Source of the DNA: Paramesorhizobium leguminum
GTDB taxonomy: Bacteria; Pseudomonadota; Alphaproteobacteria; Rhizobiales; Rhizobiaceae
Direction: 5' to 3'
DNA length: 64,000 nt
Assembly (NCBI RefSeq): GCF_003217235.1
Contig: NZ_QJTF01000014.1
Span: forward strand, 31,558 to 95,557
Part shown: in pieces, positions 56,227 to 63,794 of the stretch
Layout of the letters: every line of letters starts with the position of its first letter
How positions within the stretch are numbered: position 1 is the first letter of the stretch
Position numbers and translations under genes: made by a program
The notes under the pieces: generated by a model
Told to the model about the DNA's origin: nothing
What the model saw: only the letters and a program-made list of their open reading frames with translations
The model's database searches: none

Positions 56227-56291
56227 TGAGCAGTGGTCAGTGAGCAGTGAGCGGGATTTTGCTGCTTACCGCTCACTGACCACTGCTCACT
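56225..56291. repeat. Perfect 21-bp inverted repeat with GTGAGCA units
   Basis: The arms at 56225-56245 and 56271-56291 (AGTGAGCAGTGGTCAGTGAG plus one base, and its complement) match without error around a 25-base loop. The arms are built from GTGAGCAGT-like tandem units. The element fills the gap between the convergent CsaA and kinase stops and includes the last bases of the csaA stop codon, an ideal two-way terminator position. Confidence 0.9.
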
Positions 56292-56294
56292 ATC

Positions 56295-57635
56295 TCATAC
56301 CGGTATCCTCACCACCGCCCTTAATCCCCCCAGCGGGCTGTCGTGCAGCGTGATATCTCCGCCGTGGCTGCGGGCGATGTCGCGGGCTATGGCGAGGCCT
56401 AGGCCTGTGCCGCTCGCATCCTGATTGCGCGCCTCATCGAGACGGACGAAGGGTTTGAAGACATCCTCACGCTTGTCCTCGGGAATGCCGGTGCCGTTAT
56501 CATCGATGGTAATGGTCAGCACCGTATCGTCGTGAACAGCCGTCACCTCGACCATTTGCGCGTGGCGGAAGGCATTGCCCACCAGGTTGCCGATAAGGCG
56601 CGTGAAGGCGTTTGGCCGGACTTCGACAATGCTCCCGCCTTCTATATGGGCGTGGAATTCGCGATGACGAAGTTTCGCTTCTTCGGCGAGCTTGTCGAAG
56701 AGACGGGCGAGATCGAAAATTCCTTGCTCCTCCTCGGCCTCGCCGCGTGCGAAAGCCAGATAACCCTCCAGCATCGACTGCATGTCTTCGATATCCTGAT
56801 TGAGCGGCTCGGTATCGACGGTGGAGCCGGAAAGCGCCAATTGCAGCTTGAAGCGGGTCAATATGGTGCGCAGATCGTGGCTGACGCCGCTCAGCATCGC
56901 TGTGCGCTGCTCGATCTGGCGCTCGATGCGCTCGCGCATCTGGATGAAGGCGATGCCGGCGCGGCGAACCTCCTCCGCGCCGCGCGGGCGGAAGCCCTCC
57001 GGCATCGGCTGCCCCTTGCCGAAGCTCTCGGCGGCCTTGGCGAGCTGCTGGATCGGCATGATCTGGTTGCGCAGGAAAAGGATGGCGATGGAGAGCAGCA
57101 CAAGGGCGGTACCGACCATCCAGATCAAGAAAATCAGCGTGTTGGAAGCATAGGCCTGGCTGCGCCGGGCGAAGACGCGCAGCACCTTGTTTTCAAGCTG
57201 GATGCGGATTTCGATCAGGTCGGAATCGCCGACCGTATCCAGCCAGAACGGCCGGTTGATCTGGCGGGTGATCTCCTCGCTCAGGAAGTCATCGAGAATG
57301 GAGAAAAATGGCTTTGGGCCCGGTGGGGGCAGGGGATTGGGCGGCAGGATGGAGATGTTCAACCCCAGGCGCTGTTGCGCGATGCGAATAATGTTTTCGT
57401 AGCCCGGATCCTGCGGGTAGGTTTCGATAATATCGATGATGGCGGAGATATCGCGCACGACCGCGGTCGAGAGGCGCTCGGTCACCATCTGCCAGTGGCG
57501 CTCCATGAAGACGAAGGCGATGACGGATTGCAGTAGCACCATCGGCACGATGACGATGATCAGCGAGCGGGCATAAAGCCGCTTCGGCATCTTGCGCGCC
57601 AGCCATCTGGCAAATTTCGTCCAGAGCGATTTCAT
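56295..57635 (-). CDS. EnvZ-type sensor histidine kinase
   Basis: The 446-residue kinase has helices at about 21-44 and 166-188, a periplasmic domain of about 120 residues with a Pro-rich part (PPNPLPPPGPKPF), a HAMP domain at about 189-240, the H-box SGVSHDLRTILTRFKLQLAL with His253, Asn354, DDNGTGIPE and GTGLGLAIARD. The H-box has Ile where Pro is usual (HDLRTP). The start 57635 (MKSLWTKFAR) is chosen over an extension into a repeat. It lies downstream of the OmpR-type regulator, its likely partner. Confidence 0.93.
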   Translation of the reverse strand: MKSLWTKFARWLARKMPKRLYARSLIIVIVPMVLLQSVIAFVFMERHWQMVTERLSTAVVRDISAIIDIIETYPQDPGYENIIRIAQQRLGLNISILPPNPLPPPGPKPFFSILDDFLSEEITRQINRPFWLDTVGDSDLIEIRIQLENKVLRVFARRSQAYASNTLIFLIWMVGTALVLLSIAILFLRNQIMPIQQLAKAAESFGKGQPMPEGFRPRGAEEVRRAGIAFIQMRERIERQIEQRTAMLSGVSHDLRTILTRFKLQLALSGSTVDTEPLNQDIEDMQSMLEGYLAFARGEAEEEQGIFDLARLFDKLAEEAKLRHREFHAHIEGGSIVEVRPNAFTRLIGNLVGNAFRHAQMVEVTAVHDDTVLTITIDDNGTGIPEDKREDVFKPFVRLDEARNQDASGTGLGLAIARDIARSHGGDITLHDSPLGGLRAVVRIPV

Positions 57636-57660
57636 GGCGTGAGGGGGCGCTTTCTGGATA

Positions 57661-57941
57661 CACCCCCCTCTGCCCTGCCAAGCATCTTCCCCGCCTCTCC
57701 CTCCGTCATCCTCGGGCTTGACCCGAGGATCCACGGCAAAGGGGCGAAAACGGCGCTATCACAAGCAACGGGATCGTAGGCTGCAGTTCCGGTTATCAAT
57801 CGAAGAGTGAGTACTTTATTTTCTTTCTGGAATGCGTTGGCGATACGGCTAGGTCCGTGCTCCCTAGCCGTGGATCCTCGGGTCAAGCCCGAGGATGACG
57901 ACAGGAGGCGGGGGAGATGCCCGGCAGGGCAGAGGGAGGTG
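57661..57941. repeat. Composite mosaic repeat between regulator and kinase genes
   Basis: RIME-like outer arms (CACCCCCCTCTGCCCTGCC and GGCAGGGCAGAGGGAGGTG) flank a second inverted pair (GTCATCCTCGGGCTTGACCC / GGGTCAAGCCCGAGGATGAC) with a central AT-rich loop. This is one element nested in another. The inner pair and loop words match the element at 30340-30590. It fills the 331-base gap between two genes of one two-component system, where it could separate their expression levels. Confidence 0.9.
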
Positions 57942-57966
57942 TTGTCGAGCGCCGCCATTCAGGAGA

Positions 57967-58695
57967 TCACTCTATACTAAGCTTATAGCCAATCCCGCGC
58001 ACAGTCTGGAGCCAGACCGGATTGGCCGGGTCCTGCTCGATCTTGCGGCGCAGGCGGTTGATCTGCACGTCGATGGTGCGCTCGCCTACCTCGCCTTCCT
58101 GTCCGGTCAGCTCGTGGCGGGGGACGGTTTCGCCGGCGCGCTCGGCGAAGATCGCCATGATATCCTGCTCGCGATCCGTCAGCTTGATGTTCTCGCTGCC
58201 CTTTTTAAGCTCCTTGCGCGGAATGAAGAATGTGTAGGGGCCGAAGACCACCTGCTCGATCTTCGGCTGTTGCGGGGCTGGGCCACGGCGCAGGATGTTG
58301 TTGATGCGCAAGATCAGCTCGCGCGGGTCGAAAGGCTTGGGCAGATAGTCATCCGCACCGGCCTCCAGGCCATCGATCCTGCTGTCGGTCTCCGACAAGG
58401 CCGTGAGCATCAGGATCGGCACGTCCTTTTCCTCGCGCAGCGATTTCGTCAGCGATACGCCGCTTTCGCCGGGCATCATGACGTCGAGAATCAAGAGGTC
58501 GAAATCGATGCCTTCCAGCTTTCGCCGCCCTTCCGCTGCGTTGGCGGCCACGGTGACGCGGAAGCCGCTGCCGGTCAGATATTGTGACAGAAGACTGCGG
58601 ATGCGGGTGTCATCATCGACAATGAGAAGATGCGGTGCGTCGTCGGAAACCGGCTTTTGTTCCATGGCGATCTCGGGACCCCTTGTGTTCGTCAT
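57967..58695 (-). CDS. OmpR-family response regulator, PetR-like
   Basis: The 242-residue protein has a receiver domain with Asp71 (LILDVMMPGESG) and Lys120, and a winged-helix DNA-binding domain at about 145-240 (VGERTIDVQINRLRRKIEQD). In Rhodobacter, PetR is encoded next to the MarR protein PetP, the same arrangement as here. An ATG at 58665 is an alternative start. The kinase gene follows after the composite repeat. Confidence 0.93.
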   Translation of the reverse strand: MTNTRGPEIAMEQKPVSDDAPHLLIVDDDTRIRSLLSQYLTGSGFRVTVAANAAEGRRKLEGIDFDLLILDVMMPGESGVSLTKSLREEKDVPILMLTALSETDSRIDGLEAGADDYLPKPFDPRELILRINNILRRGPAPQQPKIEQVVFGPYTFFIPRKELKKGSENIKLTDREQDIMAIFAERAGETVPRHELTGQEGEVGERTIDVQINRLRRKIEQDPANPVWLQTVRGIGYKLSIE

Positions 58696-58723
58696 GTCAT
58701 TCCTTGTTCTCTTGTGACGAATT

Positions 58724-59227
58724 CTAACCCGCCGCAGGCGAACTGTCGACCTGCCCTCGCTGAGCTGGATTGACCATCGCCTGGAGAAAGTTTTCGATCG
58801 CGGCGCGGTTTTCCGGGCCGCTTTCTCTCAGCGCCTGCGCGATACGGCGGGACTGTGGCCGAGCGAGGGCAAGCGCCAGCTCGCGGCCCTTGAGGGTGGG
58901 GTATAGTTCCCGCTGGCGCCGGTCGCGCGGCCCGGTCACCTGCACGACATGTTCCGTGTCGATGAGTTGCTTGAGCACACGGGCCAGGCTCTGTTTGGTG
59001 ATCTTCAGAACGTCCAGAAGCTCCGCAACCGTCATGCCAGGCTTGCGGTTGATAAAATAGAGAACACGGTGATGCGCCCGGCCGAAGCCTATCTTCTCCA
59101 GGATCAGGTCGGGATCGGCGGTGAAATCCCGATAGGCGAAGAACAAAAGCTCGATGATGTTCAGGTCGGGAGCATCCTCGCTGGAGAGGGCCGTGGCTAT
59201 GGGGGGGGCATCCTTGGCAGGGGTCAC
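58724..59227 (-). CDS. MarR-family regulator, PetP-like
   Basis: The 167-residue protein has the MarR winged helix (about 45-135): HHRVLYFINRKPGMTVAELL, ITKQSLARVLKQLIDTEHVV and the wing GPRDRRQRELYPTLKGRELA. PetP of Rhodobacter is the nearest match by context. It lies 28 bases before the OmpR-type regulator gene and probably shares a promoter with it. The ligand is unknown. Confidence 0.88.
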   Translation of the reverse strand: MTPAKDAPPIATALSSEDAPDLNIIELLFFAYRDFTADPDLILEKIGFGRAHHRVLYFINRKPGMTVAELLDVLKITKQSLARVLKQLIDTEHVVQVTGPRDRRQRELYPTLKGRELALALARPQSRRIAQALRESGPENRAAIENFLQAMVNPAQRGQVDSSPAAG

Positions 59228-59459
59228 TTCGCCAATTCCTGATTTAAAGCCGAAAAATATGTCAGTCTTGTTGACTTATTTTCAGAGCGCTGGTAATTTT
59301 TGCCAAGCTGACGGTCATATTTTGAATGAATGATTAAGTTTATACGGCTGTTCAAGACATAATCCCTCTTGGAATTGGGCGTATAATCATTTTGTCCGCC
59401 AGCCTGCCTTCCGTTTGCCGGGAACGGACGGTATCACAACAACCCGGCCTTGAAACAAG

Positions 59460-59662
59460 GCATGATTTTGGCCAAAAAGTCTGCAACTTTTTGGAGTCAT
59501 GTATAAAAGTAACGCATGATCTTATCCAAAAAGTCTGCAACTTTTTGGGACCATGCAAAAAAAGCAACGCATGATCTTATCCAAAAAGTCTGCAACTTTT
59601 TCGGATCATGCAAAAAAAGCAACGCATGGTCCCAAAAAGTCTGCAACTTTTTGGGACCATGC
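59460..59662. repeat. Array of four tandem palindromes directly upstream of ilvE
   Basis: Four units at 59460-59501, 59514-59556, 59569-59611 and 59624-59662, separated by 12-base spacers (AAAAAAAGCAAC-like), share the core CCAAAAAGTCTGCAACTTTT. Unit 4 is a perfect palindrome with 17-bp arms (GCATGGTCCCAAAAAGT) around CTGCA. The array ends 24 bases before the ilvE start codon. In 59228-59459, the rest of this 459-base gap, I see only AT-rich sequence and no gene. Confidence 0.92.
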
Positions 59663-59686
59663 TTAGGGAAACGCCTGGAGGTTAAC

Positions 59687-60577
59687 ATGGCATCCGTTCC
59701 ATTCGATCAGCTAGAAGGTACCATCTGGATCAATGGCGAATTCGTTCGCTGGGCGGATGCGAAGGTACATGTATTGACCCATGGGCTGCACTACGGCAGC
59801 GCTGTGTTTGAGGGTGAACGCGCCTATGGCGGCGAAATCTTCAAGCTCAACGAGCATACCGAGCGCCTGCACGAATCCGCCCATATCCTCGGTTTCGATA
59901 TTCCCTATTCCGTTGCTGAGATCAACGAGGCATCCCGCCAGCTCCTCGTAAAGCAGGGCTTTCAGGATGCCTATGTGCGCCCGATCGCCTGGCGCGGCAG
60001 TGAATCCATGGGCGTTTCGGCGCAGCAGAACCGCATCAATCTCGCCATCGCCATCTGGCAGTGGCCGAGCTATTTCGATCCGGAGCAGAAGCTGAAGGGT
60101 ATCCGCCTCGACATCGCGGAATATCGCCGCCCCGATCCTCGGACCGCGCCGTCGAAATCCAAGGCGAGCGGCCTCTACATGATCTGCACGATCTCCAAGC
60201 ACGCGGCGGAAGCCAAGGGCTATGCGGATGCCATGATGCTGGACTGGCGCGGCCAGGTGGCCGAGGCGACGGGCGCCAACATCTTCTTCGTCAAGGACGG
60301 CGTCATTCACACGCCCACGCCGGACTGCTTCCTGGATGGCATCACGCGCCGTACGGTGATCGATCTTGCCAAGCGTCGCGGGTATTCGGTGGTGGAGCGT
60401 GTCATCATGCCGGAAGAGCTCGAAGGTTTCGAACAATGCTTCCTCACGGGAACTGCGGCGGAGGTTACTCCGGTTGCGGAAATCGGGCCGTATCGCTTTA
60501 CGGTCGGCGATATCACGGCCAATCTGATGCACGATTATATGAGTGAAGTGCAGCCGAAACGCGCTGCTGCCGAATAG
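59687..60577 (+). CDS. ilvE: Branched-chain amino acid aminotransferase
   Basis: IlvE moves amino groups between glutamate and Val, Leu or Ile keto acids with PLP. The 296-residue fold-type IV enzyme has the PLP Lys159 (SKSKASGLYM), WINGEFVRWADAKVHVLTHGLHYG at the N-terminus and QVAEATGANIFFVKDG. The Shine-Dalgarno GGAGG lies six bases before ATG 59687. The frame is open upstream through the palindrome array, but the enzyme homology begins at this ATG. Confidence 0.96.
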   Translation: MASVPFDQLEGTIWINGEFVRWADAKVHVLTHGLHYGSAVFEGERAYGGEIFKLNEHTERLHESAHILGFDIPYSVAEINEASRQLLVKQGFQDAYVRPIAWRGSESMGVSAQQNRINLAIAIWQWPSYFDPEQKLKGIRLDIAEYRRPDPRTAPSKSKASGLYMICTISKHAAEAKGYADAMMLDWRGQVAEATGANIFFVKDGVIHTPTPDCFLDGITRRTVIDLAKRRGYSVVERVIMPEELEGFEQCFLTGTAAEVTPVAEIGPYRFTVGDITANLMHDYMSEVQPKRAAAE

Positions 60578-60586
60578 GTTGTCAAG

Positions 60587-60670
60587 ACAGTAGGGCAGTA
60601 GGGAAACAAGGCAGTATGTTACTACTCTAAAACATATTGCCCTACTGCCTTATTGCCTTACTGCCCTATT
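60587..60670. repeat. AGGGCAGT octamer hairpin after ilvE
   Basis: Left-arm units CAGTAGGGCAGTAGGG and AAGGCAGTATGTT are mirrored on the right by AACATATTGCCCTACTGCC and TTATTGCCTTACTGCCCTA. It starts about ten bases after the ilvE stop. The octamer is that of 54599-54675, with slightly decayed copies. Confidence 0.85.
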
Positions 60671-60703
60671 TGGAAATGCTCTGTTAAGTTTTAAACAGGA
60701 AAA

Positions 60704-60731
60704 GCGGCGATTTTCGCCGCATTTTTTCTTT
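60704..60731 (+). terminator. Rho-independent terminator after ilvE
   Basis: GCGGCGA-TTT-TCGCCGC forms a 7-bp stem with a three-base loop, followed by ATTTTTTCTTTT. It is the clearest classical terminator in the window and lies 127 bases after the ilvE stop, beyond the octamer hairpin. Confidence 0.85.
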
Positions 60732-60831
60732 TAAAACAACTATCCCGTTTGACTTTATCCATAAACCGTCCAACATCCATCTTGCCGGAAGATTCGGCTT
60801 TGGCGAGAAACACTTAGACGGGGTGACAATT

Positions 60832-61116
60832 ATGGAATCTCAACTTATTCCCATCATCATCCAGCTGATTTCCGGCGCTGTCGGCGGCAACATTGCCGGC
60901 GCGGCCAAGAGTTTAAGCCTCGGTACGGCTGGAAATACTGTGGCAGGCGGCATCGGCGGTATCCTGCTCAGCCAGCTTCTGCCGCTCCTGACCAATGGCA
61001 GCCTCGATTCCACGATGAGCGGAGCCATTGGCCACATCGCCGGCGGCGGTATCGGCGGCATCGTGCTGACCGCCATTGTCGGCCTGATCAAGAACGCCGT
61101 CGCCAGCAAGGCGTAA
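60832..61116 (+). CDS. Small glycine-rich hydrophobic protein
   Basis: The 94-residue protein is rich in Gly, Ala, Ile and Leu. Two hydrophobic, glycine-zipper-like halves (IIIQLISGAVGGNIAGAAKS and IAGGGIGGIVLTAIVGLIKN) flank GGIGGILLSQLLPLL. It may be membrane-associated. ATG 60832 follows GGGGTGACAATT. It has its own terminator-bounded unit, so it is probably a real gene. I do not recognise the family. Confidence 0.7.
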   Translation: MESQLIPIIIQLISGAVGGNIAGAAKSLSLGTAGNTVAGGIGGILLSQLLPLLTNGSLDSTMSGAIGHIAGGGIGGIVLTAIVGLIKNAVASKA

Positions 61117-61262
61117 GCGACAAATCAAACGCGGGCCTGCTCGGGTTAAGCCTATAAGGGCTTTCCCGAGAGCCTTCGTGCGTATGTTGCGGGCAGCGAA
61201 GGGAACCATTTGCCTCGTTGGGCTTTTATCCGTGTGATTTGTTTACTTGGGCGGAGAAAGTC

Positions 61263-62123
61263 ATGTCCTCCAACAGACTTAAAGGAAAAGTGGCTGTTGT
61301 CACGGGCGCAGCGCGCGGGATTGGCCGGGCGGCTGCGGTGGCTCTTGCGCGTGAAGGCGCAAAAATCGCTGGAATCGATATTGCAGGGCCGGTCAGCGCG
61401 ATTAGCGAGGTGACGCCGGCTACGATGGATGAGTTCGCCGAGACCGGGCGTCTCGTGCGCGAGGCCGGCAGTGAATGGGAAGCATTCCGGCTCGACCAGC
61501 GGAACTTTGAAGCGCTCCAATCGGCAGCGCAAGCGACGCATGACAGATTCGGGAAAATCGATATCCTTTTTGCGAATGCAGGTATCCAGGCATTCAAGCC
61601 AATCCTGGAGATGGAGGCCGCCGATTGGCATGACCACATCAATGTCAACTTAAATGGCACCTATCATGCGATCCGCGTAGTGGCGCCTTTTCTCGTCAAG
61701 AACGGCGGAGGCCGCATCATCGTCACCGCCTCCACGCAGGGCCGGCACGGCACGAAGTTCGGCTCCGCCTATTCGGCTTCCAAATGGGGCATCATTGGCT
61801 TGATGAAGTCGGCGGCGCTTGAGCTGGGCGCCTATGGCATCACCGTGAACGCTCTCATTCCCGGATTGATCGACACCGCTCTCACCAGGCATCGCCAGCG
61901 TTACGCTCAAGTGATCGATGACCTGAAAACCACCGAGCCTCTGGGGGCGTTGGAAGCGCAAGCAAGGAAAATCCTCGAGGCGCGCACGCCGCTCGGCGTT
62001 CCCTGGATTTCACCTGAAGACGTGGCGCCGATTGTGGTGTTTCTCGCCAGCGATGAAGCCAAAATGGTATCGGGCGCTACCTATGACGTCACCGGCGGTG
62101 ACAGCGCCAATAATACGGCGTGA
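61263..62123 (+). CDS. Short-chain dehydrogenase/reductase
   Basis: The 286-residue SDR has the nucleotide motif TGAARGIGRAAAVALA (about 14-29), NAG in FANAGIQAF, and the catalytic STQGRHGTKFGSAYSASKWG with Tyr and Lys. The insert at about 45-75 (PVSAISEVTPATMDEFAETG) is longer than in classical SDRs and recalls the class of SDRs that hold their cofactor tightly. The start 61263 (MSSNRLKGK) precedes the fold directly. The substrate is unknown. Confidence 0.92.
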   Translation: MSSNRLKGKVAVVTGAARGIGRAAAVALAREGAKIAGIDIAGPVSAISEVTPATMDEFAETGRLVREAGSEWEAFRLDQRNFEALQSAAQATHDRFGKIDILFANAGIQAFKPILEMEAADWHDHINVNLNGTYHAIRVVAPFLVKNGGGRIIVTASTQGRHGTKFGSAYSASKWGIIGLMKSAALELGAYGITVNALIPGLIDTALTRHRQRYAQVIDDLKTTEPLGALEAQARKILEARTPLGVPWISPEDVAPIVVFLASDEAKMVSGATYDVTGGDSANNTA

Positions 62124-62243
62124 CCGGCCATCTGTATTAGGAAGCGCCAGCTTCCGCTCCCGTCACCGATCCGATAAAACTTACCTGAGATTCTACGCTT
62201 GCATCGTCCTCTCACGCCCAGAGGACGAACATAGGAGACCGTC

Positions 62244-62897
62244 ATGGGCCAATTGAAGGCGCTGGTTATTCCCGTCACCGCTTTTGAGCAGAATTGCACC
62301 ATTCTGTTCGATGACGAGAGCAAGAGGGGCGTGGTCGTCGATCCGGGCGGCGATGTGGATCGTATTCTGGAAGCCTTGCAAGCCAACGGGGTCACGCCCG
62401 AGGCAATCTGGCTCACCCATGGCCATATCGATCACGCGGGCGGGGCGCTCGACCTGAAGGAGGCGCTCGATATCGAGATCATCGGGCCGCACGAGGCGGA
62501 CAAATTCCTTCTCGACAATCTGGAGATGATCGCACTTCGATACGGCATCAGCGGCGGGGTGCGCAATATGACACCCGACCGCTGGCTAGAGGAGGGAGAC
62601 AAACTCTCCTTCGGCAATCATGTGTTCGAGGTGCTGCACTGTCCCGGTCACGCGCCGGGACATGTCGTCTACTTCAACAGAGATGCGAATTTCGCCCATG
62701 TGGGGGATGTGCTCTTCAACGGCTCTATCGGCCGCACCGATCTGCCCGGTGGCGACCATGCGGCGCTGATCCGTTCGATCAAGGAAAAGCTCCTGCCGCT
62801 CGGCGACGAGATCGGCTTCATCTGCGGTCATGGACCGGGTGGGCGGTTCGGCGAAGAGCGGCGGACGAATCCGTTTTTGGTGAGCGGTGAGCGGTGA
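62244..62897 (+). CDS. MBL-fold hydrolase, glyoxalase II-like
   Basis: The 217-residue protein has THGHIDHAGG (metal site), HCPGHAPGHVVYF and GDVLFNGSIGRTDLPGGD, as in the YcbL/GloB subgroup of thiolester hydrolases. It starts after CATAGGAGACCGTC, a good Shine-Dalgarno. Its last codons (VSGER) lie in the left arm of a repeat, so the native C-terminus may have been changed by it. Likely substrate: a glutathione or other thiolester. Confidence 0.9.
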   Translation: MGQLKALVIPVTAFEQNCTILFDDESKRGVVVDPGGDVDRILEALQANGVTPEAIWLTHGHIDHAGGALDLKEALDIEIIGPHEADKFLLDNLEMIALRYGISGGVRNMTPDRWLEEGDKLSFGNHVFEVLHCPGHAPGHVVYFNRDANFAHVGDVLFNGSIGRTDLPGGDHAALIRSIKEKLLPLGDEIGFICGHGPGGRFGEERRTNPFLVSGER

Positions 62898-62958
62898 GGC
62901 AGTGAGCAGTGAAATCTACCGTGCTTACTGCTTACTGCTTACCGCTCACTGTTCACTC
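62878..62958. repeat. Inverted repeat with GTGAGCG/GTGAGCA heptamers
   Basis: The left side GGTGAGCGGTGAGCGGTGAG with AGTGAGCAGTGA is mirrored by TTACTGCTTACTGCTTACCG and CTCACTGTTCACTC. It covers the end of the MBL-hydrolase gene and reaches the BA14K stop, in a convergent gap. A fragment of the same repeat (GTGAACAGTGAGC) lies at 63599-63611. Confidence 0.8.
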
Positions 62959-63457
62959 AATTCGCAGTGCAGAAATGGCTTTGCCCGTCATAGCCGACGA
63001 AAGTGCCCGTACGCGGATTGAACGAGCGGTAGCGGCTGGAGCAATAGCTATACCATCCACGCGTCCACGGCTGGTAGTTGCCCTGATAAGTCACGTAACG
63101 CGTGACGACGCGGGTTCGGGTCTGCACCGGCGGGTAATAAACCACCGGGGGCTGCTGGTATATGACAGGCGCCGGGGCATAAGGCGCCGCGTAAGTCGGC
63201 TGCGATAGCGCGCCGCCAAGTATTGCACCTGCCGCCAGACCGATCGCGCCGGCTGCCCAGGCATCGCGGTGATCGTGATGGCGATAACCGCCCCAGTAGG
63301 GACCGGGGCCACCCCAGCGAGGCCCGCCCCAATAGGGACCGGGACCACCCCAGCCGCCATACCAGCCATGGGCGGATGCGGCGCTGATCGACAATGGGGC
63401 CACTACCACCGCCGCCGATGCCATGGCCAAAACTGCTGCTTTCACAAAGCGGTTCAT
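62957..63457 (-). CDS. BA14K family exported protein
   Basis: The 166-residue protein has a Sec signal (FVKAAVLAMASAAVVVAPLS), a Gly/Trp/Tyr/Pro-rich region (about 30-60), a short glycine-rich hydrophobic segment and the BA14K ending with CSSRYRSFNPRTGTFVGYDG and a final Cys. BA14K is a Brucella immunoreactive protein with lectin-like activity. The start 63457 follows GGAGGCAATCGAA. The N-terminal low-complexity part is longer than in Brucella BA14K as I recall it. Confidence 0.88.
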   Translation of the reverse strand: MNRFVKAAVLAMASAAVVVAPLSISAASAHGWYGGWGGPGPYWGGPRWGGPGPYWGGYRHHDHRDAWAAGAIGLAAGAILGGALSQPTYAAPYAPAPVIYQQPPVVYYPPVQTRTRVVTRYVTYQGNYQPWTRGWYSYCSSRYRSFNPRTGTFVGYDGQSHFCTAN

Positions 63458-63611
63458 TTCGATTGCCTCCTTCAGAAGCATAGAATTTTCCGGCTGGATA
63501 ACGGTTTAGCTCCAACCTGAGTTCCAGATTTATCGAACGCTACATGAACAGAAGCTGAACAGTTTACAAAGGGTTAACGACGCGTGGGATAGCGGGCAGT
63601 GAACAGTGAGC

Positions 63612-63679
63612 TAGAGCATTTCATTTTTAGGTTGAAACGGTGATATTCTTTTATCGGTGCGGACTGTTTCACCGTTGAG
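63612..63679. repeat. 68-bp direct repeat, right copy
   Basis: This copy is identical to 145-212 and in the same orientation, 63.5 kb away. The stretch 63458-63794 has no supported gene; besides this repeat and the repeat fragment at 63599-63611 I see nothing. The IS110-type transposase end follows 115 bases later. Confidence 0.85.
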
Positions 63680-63794
63680 GCATGGATTCCTGTGACAAGC
63701 ACAGGAATGACGGCAATATGGCTTTTGACACAAGCCTAAACATTTCGGCCTGCAAGACGATGAAGTTTCAGGCGAAAAACCCTCTCTTCCGTCA

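Noticed and set aside
59460..59662. CRISPR array
   Set aside because: The repeats are palindromes of changing length and the spacers are nearly identical 12-base strings, unlike CRISPR spacers. No cas genes are in the window.
59516..59686. N-terminal extension of IlvE through the palindrome array
   Set aside because: The array frame is open by chance of its composition. The IlvE family starts at the ATG at 59687, which has a good Shine-Dalgarno.
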